Source: Undaria pinnatifida
Taxonomy: Eukaryota > Sar > Phaeophyceae > Laminariales > Alariaceae
Length of the DNA stretch: 64,000 bases
Direction: 5' to 3'
NCBI GenBank assembly: GCA_012845835.1
Contig: JABAKD010000029.1
Span: 12,787,892-12,851,891, forward strand
Every line of letters begins with the position of its first letter. The stretch's first letter is position 1. Below the pieces are notes generated by a model, which saw nothing but the letters and a program-made list of their open reading frames with translations, was not told the origin of the DNA and ran no database searches. The translations under genes were made by a program, and so were the position numbers. This document shows, in pieces, positions 34,064-46,000 of the stretch.

Positions 34064-36998
34064 GTGAGCGAACTCGGGGTTGGTTTGGTTTGCAACTTTT
34101 TGTTCTGTGGGTGTGATGTACGAGTACGCGCAGCGGCAGTGCTGCACTTGGTACTCTGCCGTAGGATATGATACGGCAAGAGCACCAGTATCGTACCCCG
34201 TTGCATTGAAGTCTCACCGTACCTGGTACCTGGTACAGCAGAGCAGTGGTAATGGCAAGGTATGCAACTTGAGGTACCATGTGCTGCTACCTGATAGTGC
34301 TGTGCCTCGTCCGCATGTGCTGCTGTTTGTTACTCGTACGTTATCTGTACGTAAGAGTAAAGTACGTACCCGCGTATGATGTGTTGATTTCGTGAAGCAA
34401 CAAGCTCCACATGCACTCGAAGGATGGCGCCATTTTCAGAACTGTTGTTGACATACTCGTATCTTGGCTACTGCTGTTGCTACATGATTGAACGCTGATG
34501 CTGCATGCTGCGAGTTCTACAGCAGTACACGTAATGATAGTCTATCTCAACAACAGGAGCAGTAGTCGTACCGCATTGTTATTAGTGTATCATGAGTCAA
34601 CGAAATGGCCAATTGGATTCCCTGGCAACCCTGAAGTAGTCGTCTAGACTATGGTTACGTACCGCTGCGCCTTCTTGGCATCACCCTTACTGCTGTACTA
34701 ATAGTCTTATTCTACGGGTGTTTGTGGTGGCGTCGCGCAAGCACTTGTTCCCGTCATAGCAGCGGGGGCCACGCTAGTTCGTGCTGTCACTGCCGCTCTA
34801 AATGCTGCTGGTGTAAGAAACGGAGTGCCTTTGTCGCAACTCCCCTAATCATACACTTCGTACAGGTTATGGCGCTACCCCCACTAGAAAACGATAAATG
34901 AATCGCCTTTGTCTTATTAATAGCACCCCTACGATCATACTCATATTAACCCGTGATTATGCGGGTTAATGTGACAACAACAGCAACAACAACAACTGTA
35001 CCTGGTATAGGTATGGGAAAACAGCACTACAGCAGTGGTTACCCCGATTTTTCAAAGCGCCACGTGACAAGCCGAAAGAAGCGCTCTAGCTGCACGTTGC
35101 TGTTATCTGTAGCGGGAAGTATATAGCTTTTAGCGTAGGCGGAACATGCCGATTTGATCGCTCTTAAGTCGCGCATGCTCTTATCCCGGGCGCTCTTATA
35201 TCAGGGTACCCAATACTGTACTCTAAATGCTAAATGCCGTCCCTTCATTTTATCACCCGTATCTACGGACAGGGTCGTGGAGGAAAGCAGCAGCAGCGAC
35301 GAAGGACCGAACACAGACGGCGAGGTAGACTCCGACGCGCCTTGGTGGGGGCGGGGCGAGGCCAAAGCCGGCAACGGTAAGGATTATGGATGCGAGGGGG
35401 CGTACTCTTTTATTGCTTGCCGCATTATGGCCTTTAGGCTTTTGTCCACGTATCCCTTATGGCCTTTTGGCTATTGTCCACGTACGTATCCCTTTCGAGA
35501 TGGAGCACTCTTCATATTAGAGACACCTCCAACATTTGCTGGGGGGGGTACTTGCTTTTTGCTTGCCTTAGCATATTGGCCATTGACCACGCATCCTTTT
35601 CGAGATGAACACCGCACCAAAATTCCTAAATCCTTGAGACATCTCCAACTTTTCGGCGCTCCTTACGTTTTCTCCATGTATTACATAAGGCGACGATGGA
35701 GGGGTGGACAGCAATAAGGAGGTGAAGGCCCTGGAGGACGCTGGCAGCATGGAGAGCGTCGGCTTCCAGCGTCCAGCAGCGGTGCCAGCTAAGGCTAGCA
35801 AAGAGGAATCTAAGAAACATCGGCGCCGCTCGGTGTCGTCCTCGCCGATGAAGCTCAGGGTAAGGGCGGGAATGAGGATGGAGGTAACGGTAAAGGGGGG
35901 GGTGGTGGCGCCAGCAGTACCAGCAAAAGTGGGGTTAAGGGGGTGGAGATGAGGGATGTGGTGTTGGAGGGGTAAGGGTAAGGGTGGGGTTGGGCGTGAA
36001 GGCTAAGTAGGTGCTGCACTGGTCGGTGTCATACTCGCTGATGACGCTCAGAGTGTGGATGGGGACGAGGAAGTGGGTGGGGGTGGGGGTGATGGTCGTG
36101 GAGAGGGCTGCGAGGAAGACAAATCGTCTTGTCTCAATTGTTCCTCACCACCTGCTACTGATGCGCCCCACCCTCCCCGCTCTTGTGCCCATAGACCTGC
36201 CCCAAACCCCGTGACCGTATACAGGCGGCGCGGTCGTTTGGGGATATTCCGCCAGGATCAACTCTGAAATTAGTTCATCCCTTTATAGTGTCGCGATTCG
36301 ACGACTCAAACCGCAGAACTTTCGGCAGCCTTCCTTTGTCCTATAACTACTACCTGTTACCAGGTATGCCTAACCCCCCCCCCCCCCCCCTCCCCCCCTC
36401 GCGTCCGTACACCCACCCCATCCCCTCTGGCCATGTGCAGGCGTCACGATTATCTTTTGGAGATGTACGGCCAGAGTTAACTCTAAGACTAGCCCCTCCC
36501 TCCAACGGGCCCGCCGCAGCCAACCCTGAAGCTCTCATCAGCCCCTCCGTGTCGAAATTGAGGGTGCCATCGTTAGTTCGCCGGAACAGCACCCATGAGT
36601 CCACTGCCGCCGCCGGCGATGACTTCGCACGCGTTAACGATAGACGCTCTTCCTCGGCGACTTGTCAAAGGAGGGCTACCTCGGGGTCGGCCCCGGTTAA
36701 GAGGCATGCCTCTGCGGGGGGCGAGGAGGGGAGTGCCTTCTCGGTGGCTGTGCCGGCTAGGAAGAGTTGTGGACCCTTGGAGGTGTTGGAGCTGAATAGC
36801 GTTGGCCTGGGTGGTAGGGGAGGAGGGAGTGGTAGTGTGGAGGGTCAGGCATCGGCGTCCTCGGGTCGATCTTCTTCCAGCTCTCCGTCCCCGGAGAGGT
36901 CTACCCCTAATTCTTCCTCGGGAAAGAAAAGCAAAAAGCTCGGGAAGAAGCAGCCGCTGCTGCTCCATCGCGCGCAGCGGCAGCATCACCAGCAGCAG

Positions 36999-37054
<56 letters not shown>

Positions 37055-40000
37055 CCACCAGCAGCAGCGACAGCTTTACCAGCAAAAGCAACAACAACAG
37101 CGCCAGCAGCACCAGCTACAGCAGCAGCAACTACGGTCCGCCCGTCCGGCTCCCAGAGGTCTCGCGAAAGCTGCCGCCATGGCCGCCGCACGCACCGCGG
37201 ATCTCCAAGGGCGTTCCTTACCCTCGGCAGGCGGACACGGGGGTGACGATGACCTTGCAGCGTCAGCAGACGCGGTGGCGGCCGCGGCGCTCGGTAGCGA
37301 CCGCGCTGCGGGCGCGATTGCCATGCGCGGCGCTCTGGAAGGGCTCCGCGCAGAGCGAGACGCTCTGGCCAACGCTTGTGGCCGTTTGGAAGCAGACAGA
37401 GAGGCGGCCGCGGTGCAGCTTAGGGAGGGGGGCGAGCGGTTGAGGGAGCTGAAGAGAGCGAGGGAAACGTTGGAGAAGGAAAAAGGGGTGCTGCGGGAGC
37501 GGTGTGAGGAATTGGAGGAGGCGGCGGAGGCGTGTCGGATGGGGGAGTGTGGGGTAGGGGTGGAGAGCGCGAGAGATTTGGTGGAGAGGGTTAGGGTGTT
37601 GGAGCAGGAGCGGGAGGAGATGGCTGGTCTGGTGAGTGATGGAAATTGCTGTTGTTGCTGGTGGTGGAGGTGGAGGTTTTGCTGTGGTTGTTTTTTATGT
37701 GGATATTGTCTGTGTGATTGTGTTGCTGTGCTTGAGGGTTTGGGGTTTGGTGGTTGTTGTGGTCGTTGTCGTGGTTGTTGCTGTCGTTGCTGTGGCTGTG
37801 GTTTTTGTGGTAGTTGTTGCTTTTATGGTTGAGATTTTTCCTCATCCCACTCTCACCGTACCCCCGCTCTCGCCATAACGCCTTCGCTATCGATACAACC
37901 CCTCCCCCTCCCGTATCCCTTCCTGTACTGGCAGGTTGGTACGAATGAGGCGGCGGTAGCGGCAATGTCCAAGAGGATCGAGGGACTCCAGCGTGATCTC
38001 GCCGCTAAAAGTGAGGATGTCGCTGAGGCTGCTGCAGCCGCTGCTACTGCTATCGCTGCTGCCGCCGCCGCTTCGACTCCTAGCGCTGCGGCGGATGCGG
38101 CGGGTTCTCTCGCAGAGGTGAGTTCAGTGGCCTTCTCAACATTGTCATATCTGGCACTAACTATTAATATAGTGTGGAAATCGGCGATTTTTCATTAATA
38201 GTTTCGTTTATAATGGTCGAATATTTTTGTCGTCATGTTTTGTTTCGCCGCAATTTTTCCTGATAAAACCCCTTCGGTTAGGTGTGGGATCGGGTTTGGG
38301 GTGAGGGTTAAGATTTAGAGTAGAGTTGCGGGCGTTTTTCAAAACGTGTCGTCTCATAATACTGGGAGCCGACGGGGAGACATTTATTCCGCGAATCTGT
38401 GCTGATTCCGTCGTCTCACGTGTATTTTCTTGTATGTTGAGTCACGCCTCGGTATTAGGGATACCTTTTGGTTTTGCCAGGCTCATCTTGACAACGTGAA
38501 GAGCTCAATACCTCACTGCGACAAAACGCTTTTGAGAAACGTGGCAAGCGCATCCCGAAGTGTGTTCCCTGGGGCTCACTACATGGTATTTGCTACCACT
38601 TGACGACCAGGTAATTTGTACCTGGAACCCTGGTATTTATTTTAAATAGACGAACGATATGTTCCATTGTAAAGCAAAAATGGGATTGCAGAGTTTTTCG
38701 GATGGCCCCTCAGTTGTTGAGCAGTCCTGTTATTGAAAAAATGTTTGACCCCAAAGTACCCTCCCTTCTGTGACACGGCATGGCTCAGGCGGCGGAGAGC
38801 CGGGCGGCACAAGCGGTGGAGGTTGCGTCGCAAGCGCTGGAAGAGAAAGAGGAGGAGGCGGGGCGTCTGCGGGACCTTGTTCGTACCGCGGCGGAGGAGA
38901 AGCAGGTAAGGGTTCAACGATTTTCGTAGGTGACAATGCGGTATGCTCTCGGTTATTGTTTCTGTTTGTGTTGTTCGGTAAGTGTCTGATGATGCTCATA
39001 GGGGAGAATGTAATATCCACGCCGCTCGTGTTACTGTGGTCACCCCCCCCTCCCCCCTCCCCCGCCCTGCACACTCATAGGTGCTCGGAGTCGAGCTTGC
39101 AGCGGCTATTGCGGACCGTGACCGAGCTGCGGCAGCAGTGTCAGAGCTGCAGCTACGCGTTGTTAAGCAGGAAGAGGTGGTGGCAGGCCTAAAAGAGGAC
39201 CTTGTGGAGGCGCGGGAGTCGACGGCGACAGCTGTAGTTGCCGCTGAGACGTCCGCGGCCGTGTCTCGCGAGGTGTGTTGGTGGGCTGCTCGTGTTGGGT
39301 TGGTTGGTGAGCTGTTGGTGTGATTGAGAGCACACTTTAATATAAAAAGCGTGCCTTCTCGAGGTAAGGTGGACGCAAGCTTTTCACTCCCCCTCCCCCT
39401 TCAGTCTTAATGATTACCGCCGCCGCCGCCCCCCCCCCCTGCCTACTTCTTCGCGAAAACCGCAATCCTCCCCCCTACCCTACCTGTCCCTCCTCCTTTT
39501 AGGTGACCACACCCCCCTTTAGATGACTGACATTGTTGCTGGCAGGCGGCGTTGGCAGAAGCACGGTCTACGCTGTCCCCCTCCTCCTTCTTCGTATCCG
39601 CCCCCCCCCCGCCTTGTGATGCCTGCCTGGTCGGTGAAAACTTGAGACGGGCTACGCCCCGCCATTGCAGGGATGCGAGGGTCTGTGGTCACACGACTAC
39701 GGCTATGCTTGAAATGAATACACCCCTCCCCCCCTTCCGCCTCGCCCCCGCTTCCTTTTTCTCGCGCTTCTTTTTATATTCCCGCAGATACTTTTGCTAC
39801 ATTGGCGGCATTGGCCGAAACACGGTCTAGCCTGTGTTCCCTAACTCCCCCCTCGCCCTTCTCCATACCCGCCTCCCTTTGTATGACCGACGTTGTTCCT
39901 GCCAGGCGGCATTGGCCGAAGCGCGGTCTAAGCTGTCCGCTGTTGAGGATACGCTGGCGAGAACAGAAGAGGAGCTAGTGGGGGCAAGGTCTCAGCTCCA

Positions 40001-43000
40001 CTGCATGCAGGTGACCTTGATCTTGCTTGCGCACCTCGTTGGCATAGAAAACCTGGGGGAAAATTTCAATTTTGGCTCTTTTTTTCATATATTGGATTTC
40101 GTGTGTTCATGGGCAAACACCTTGGTGGATTGGCATTTGAACGGCCATCGTGTGTGCAGGTATGTTGTCAAAGAGATTACCAGAGAACACACGGCTTGTA
40201 GGGTATTTGAAGAGTGTTAGTTGGAACCGCTTTCGTCTATCGTCTAGGAGTTCAAGTCTTTTAACCCTGCATTATTACCGCAATGACGACCTCGTCCATG
40301 CCCACTACCTTGTCACCGCTTCATGGTATTTTGCAGGATCATATTAAGCATGACGCGCAGTATACCCCAAAACTTGTACATGTACCTTCCCCTGCTTGTA
40401 CTATCAAATAGCTGTGTTTGGTCCTGATTACTATGTACCCCGGTAATTTGTACCAGGTGGGTACTAACGTTAATTGTATTATTAATACGGTTGGCAGTTA
40501 ATATTATAGCAGTACTGCCAATAGCGTTGGTAACAGTAACTTTTATAGCACCGCAGGACAATTCCCGCAGTATCTTAAAGTAGTTTGGGAGGGTGCAGTT
40601 CTCGTTTGTTTGCTTTTTTTTGTCGCTTTGTTGGCCGTCTTTTTGTTTGTTTTGTATTGCCTGCCATGTATTTTTATTTTTGTCACCCCTCGGGCGGCGG
40701 AGATTCTACAAGCAGCAGGCCTTTTTTTCATGGAAAACTAGCGGAGTTGGCGTCGTAGGCAGCCCTTTTACCATCGCAAAATTTGTCTACACTAATTCAG
40801 AGTAGTTGGCCTCCCAAAGCGTGGGTGCTTTTCTAAGTGGTCAGTTCCAGGGATTTCCACGGTGCGGGTCACTTCCCGCGGGCTTGGCTAGTCTGGTCAC
40901 GGTGACCCAACCCGACCCGACGCGACCCGACCCTACCCGACCCATGATATTAGAGCCGGTCGCCCCGGTGGCGTATCAGGTTATCCTCGAGCCTGGTATA
41001 GGTCAGTTTCGTGAGTTCGAGCCCCGCCGAGTGCATACTCGTATAAATTCGTTGGGACTTTTTCTTGTGCACAAATTGACTTGCGGAAAGCGCGAGAGCG
41101 TGAGTTAGCAACACGCGATGAAACATCGACGAGCAGTGGGATTGCTGAACCCTATGCGCGATAAAATTTGAAGGCAAGAACCGGGGAGGAGAAGGGTTGA
41201 CGCTTGTGACCACGGCTTGTCCAGAAGCTGGAAAGTTAAAGTGTGCAAAAAAAAAGAAAAAAAAAAGTAGAAAATCTTTAGAGCCGACCCAACCCGACCC
41301 GTGAGAGTTTGAACATGTCCTGACCCCATGTCCAATTGCTGTTCACATGGAACCTTTCTCCACTTCCGACCGGACCCAACCCACGGGATTTTTAAACCGT
41401 TGTAACTCTAACGCCGGGTTGCCTCGGGCTCCGGCCCGCGAAAAAGACGTGGTTAATTTCAGGCTGGTTAATTTAAAGGATGTCTCTCACTCTGTGTTTA
41501 TACGTGTTTTTTTCTTCCGGGGCAGGCGGATATCGTGAACCAGCAAACGCTGTTCGAGGAAAAAGTCGCGGAGTTGGCGTCGTCGGCTCGTCGGATTTGT
41601 CTCCTCGAGGACAGCATTACCAAGCACCTTGCAAAGCAGCGGGACCTCGACGACCAGTTGCAGGTGATGGTGGTGGGACGATTCGGGATGTGATGGCGTG
41701 GTGCGGTGCGGTGGTGGGATAGGATGGTATGGTTATATGTGGATGGCGGTAGCAGTGTTTGGCAGTTTGCAGGGATGCCTCTGTTACGCGTTAAACGTGT
41801 GCTCGCTTTCGCAAATCCACGCGCTGCTCGAGAGAAATTTATAGTAATATTACTCCAGATGGGAAACGCCTCTATATATACTGGAAACCCCTCTTGTTTC
41901 GTACCTGGTAGTCTGTTTGTTACCCGGAAGGGGATGTTGGTGTTCCATGCCATGTCGTGCTGCCTTTTAAAGATGTTGCGGCTGCCGCTCGTCGGAGGCG
42001 TTTACATTTTTGGCCAACTTCATGTGAACGGGCGCAGTTCGCACTGTGTTTTAGCCGTAACATGCACCCCCTCTTGATTTCTGTTTTGGGTTGGCCGGCT
42101 TTACTAATGGTAAGTCGACGAGTAGTTTGTAGTTGGCCAGGTATTGTTATACAGTTTATGTAGTTGCGACGAGCAGCTGCAGGTTCTGGTGTGGCGCCGG
42201 GGTGGTGTGGTTATTTTCTTTCTGTGTTCCATCCAATATTTTGTCTTCGGGCGTCAATGACCGGCTGCAGCTGTGGTGGTGGAATTCTTGTGGTGTGGTG
42301 GTGTGGTGGGATGATGCGGTTGTGGTGGGATGACGCGGTGGGATGACGCGGTTGCGGGATGGTGGGATTATGTGGTGAGGGGAGGATAAGGTGTGACCGT
42401 GAGTCAGAATAGTGTGGCCGTTCCCACTACCCCCCTAAAGCTTCCCCCGGGCTTTTCAGCATGTCGTTGGGCACCCCATTAGTCAAATCAACGTACACGC
42501 GCCATCTAGTTATTACCCATCTACCCCCTTACCTGGAGTTTGAACTTTCTTGTTGCGCTTTCCCCGCCCGCTAACGTATCAGGGTCTTCGGGAAGAGACG
42601 TCGGCGTTGGAGACCAGCCGGGACGAGCTTGTAGCGGAGGCAGCTGCCAAGCTTTCAGAGAGGACAGCGGAGCTGGAAGGGCTGAGGGAGCGCGCGGCCG
42701 ACCTATCCACGAAGCTCCAGGTTTACTTTTTTTTCTGGAATTGTTTTTTTCAGATTAATCGTCCCGCGCTCAAATAACCGCCAGGTTACGCCGCCTTGAG
42801 TTCCCGAAACGGCAGAACCTCCCCTTGTTGTTTGTAGTTGCCTTGTTTTGATCTTTGAATGTGATTTTTTTCTTGCTGATACCGTTCGCCTGTAAGTTAA
42901 GTTGCCTTCTAGGTACGGTTGCTTGCCTTTTCTGGATCGTGTTCAGCCTTACTTTTTTTCGGCATTGTTTTGCCGTTTTGTTAGCCGTTCTTTGCCTTGA

Positions 43001-46000
43001 TTAGTTTTTTCTTAAAAATTGTCGTGTTGATATCTCTCCACCAAAAAGTTATTCTGATATACTCCACACCGTTTTTTTTTTACCCCCAGAGCACCGATGC
43101 CGGCCGGGAGGAGTTCGAGGTGGAAAACAGGCGTTTGCAGACGGAGCTCGAGAGGCGCTGCCGCGAGCTGGAGCTAGAGAAACAGGCGAGTCTTTTGGGG
43201 GGTGGAGGTGGGTGGGTGGGCGGAGGAACGGGAGGGGGGTGGTGGGGGAGGGCAAGGGGATGAGTGGACAGGGACAAGGGGGGTGGGGGGCGGGAGGTTG
43301 AGGAGATGAAGATTCAGGGCACTGTTAATCGATAGGCTCTTTTCCTTTGTTTTTTATATCAAAGTTGCGAAACAGTGGTACTGCTGAGATGAGGTGGTGG
43401 GGCTGTTGTTCCGGGATGGGAGCAGGCAGCGTTTTTTGTGTTGATAGGGATAATTTCTTTTGACGTAATTTTCTTGTTTTTTTGTTCGCTCCGTAGCTTC
43501 TGACGTTTTTGCCGTTTTTCGTCGTGTGGGGATGGCAGCAGCGGGCAACATTTTACTCTTTTCTTTTGTGATTCGTAATTATCTTTGCTGTTTCACTATC
43601 CAGTGTTTTATTCGCCTCCTGTTGGCGTTCTCTTTTATTTTTTTGTGTTTTTTCGTGCTGATTTTTCTTCATCAGGCCCAGGCTGCGGAGTATGAGCAGA
43701 GCTTGGCCGCGAGAGTTGCCGAGCTGAAAGCTAATGCCCTTGCCCGGGAGGCGGCCGTGAGAGAGCAGGAGAAGCTCGACTTTAGGCATGCAGAGCGCTT
43801 GCAGGTGCGTGTGGCCGGCTTGGCTTGCATATGTGCGAGTTTTTTTTCGTTGTATCCATGATTTGTATTGCTTGTTTTTGTGTCTATTTGTGTGGTTGTA
43901 TTTGTGTATTTTGTGAAATACCTGGACGGCGCCTGTTTACAAACTGTGGATTATTTAGTACAGTCCGCACCCCACTATTGCATTGTTGTGTGCTAGGGTT
44001 GAAATGGTTGAAACGGGGTGCTCAATAGACCACACCTCCATTTAATTGGTCAACACGTCTACCCTCGTCCCGCCCGGACCGGATATCATTGGCCACCCTG
44101 CTTCCACTCGGTAGGGGCAGCAGTGTTGGGTTGGGGTTAGGGGTAGGGTCGGTGAAATAGCGTATGGACTGCAGCTAAAAGTCCCAGTCCATGGACTGCT
44201 GTATATGATTTAGTTGCTCTCGAACACTTGGCGGTCTTATGTGTCTGGTGTTTCTCACTCGAGATTAGGTTGCACGTGCTTCTGGCTTGCATGCGTTTTG
44301 AGTGTGCTGTGTCCGTGGTTGGTTTGTTCTGATAAATAGAGTTGGTCTCTACATCGATATATCGATATCATTTTTATCTGGTATGTCTATACTGATGTGA
44401 TATCGTATTTAGATGTCGATGTGATATCGTATTTAGATATCGATGTGATATCGTGATATCGGTATCGATGTGCTATCGGTATCGATGTGATACTGTGATA
44501 TCGGTATCGATGTGATATCGTGATATCGGTATCGATGTGATGTCGTGATATCGATATGATATTTGTTTATCGATACCTATATCGGCAGGAACTGGAGGGG
44601 GAGAAGGGCGCTCTTCGGTTGGAGTTGCAGCAGAAGTACGCCACGGCTTCGGAGGAGCTCAAGGCCCTTTTGGAGGAAAAGCTAGCCGCGGACGAGGCTT
44701 ACTCTCGCCTGCGCCAGTCGGCGTCTCAGCTGGAGCAGCGGTCGGAGCTGGCGTCGAGCGAGCTGGAGGTAATAGGAAGCCCCCCTCGGCGTATTCGCCG
44801 CCGCTTCTGCTGCTTCTTGGTGGCGGTGGCAGTGGCGCTGCTGTATCGGAAGGCGTAGCTTATGATGGGTGCTGTTGAATGAACAGTTGTTGTCGGGGTT
44901 GGGCTGGTGCTGCTGCTGTATGAGACGCGGTACGGGTTATGATTGGTGCTGTTGAACGGACTGTTGTTGTTGGTGGTAGTGATTGATAGAGGGGTTGACG
45001 TTGCGGGTGGTGACGGCAGTGTTGGTGATGGAAGACTTGTTGTTGGTGGTGGTGGTGGTGGTGGTGGTGGTGTAGTTGTTGTCTTTATGTTGTTATCTTG
45101 CTGTGACGTCGTGCTGTGTTTTGCTGCTGTTTTCGTTACTGATGGGGAAGGATTTTGCACTTCTGCGGCCTCGAGTCTGCTTAACAACAACCAACCGACT
45201 GACCAACCAGCCCGCCATTTTCGCGTGCTTGCTGTTTTTGTGCAGGCTCTGGCGGCCCGAAACGCCTCCCTATCAGCAGATGTCGGCTCCACCCGCGATC
45301 TCCTGGCCGCCCGCGCTCAACAGCTGTCCCACCTCACAGCCAAAGCTGCTAACGACGCCGCCATCGCTGCCTCCCGGCTTGCCGAGGCGGAGGCTACCCT
45401 TGCTCGGGAGAGGGAGCAGGCGACGGTGGCGATTGATAACCTCAGGGAGGAGGTCGCTCAGGCGGCGGTGGCTGCGCGGGAGGCTGGGGAGCTGAAATTA
45501 GAGGAAACAGGTGGGGCTTTTTTGGGAGGGGGGGCGGGGGGGTCTGGTGTGGTATTGTTTTTTCGTGCGGTTTTTCTTTTAGTTGCAATTGCAAAATAAT
45601 TTTCCTACAGTCGAATCAAGTAAAAATGATGTTTCCGTCGGTAGACTTGTTCCGTCAACATATACATAGATACATTTCGCTCGTTCGCGATACTTGTCGT
45701 TTATGATTCTGTGTGCTTGGGTTACTGCTAATACTAAGTGCTCGCACTCTGTATCCATACTGCAGGTGTGCTTCAGCAAGAGGTATCGAGACTAACCCTA
45801 AAACTGCAAGCCCTGTCCGAGGCAAAGGCTGCCGGTGAGAGCGACGCTGCTGCTGCGGTCGCGGAGAAGGCTGCTAGACTAGCCGATGCGATGGATCACC
45901 TTCAGTCTTTGGAGACTGCCGCGGTGGAAGGCAAGGGGGCCATCGCCGACCTGGAGTTGCAGGTGAGATGTTGGTGTTTTTTTGTGCTCGGTTTTATGCC

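Noticed and set aside
36288-36440. 5' extension of exon 4 from 36288
   Set aside because: Open, but it contains an intron-like C tract ending in GTGCAG. Exon 3 joins 36441 in phase.
37632-37832. Cys/Gly-rich C-terminus of the exon 4 ORF
   Set aside because: Read-through past a strong GTGAGT donor into a GTT/GGT-rich intron.
40956-41030. Functional tRNA gene
   Set aside because: Promoter boxes are tRNA-like, but acceptor and anticodon stems do not form clearly, and the body is shared with a second repeat copy; called a SINE.
44726-45292. 188-codon minus-strand ORF with Thr/Pro runs
   Set aside because: Translation of the (GGT)n intron and antisense of exon ends; no gene signal.
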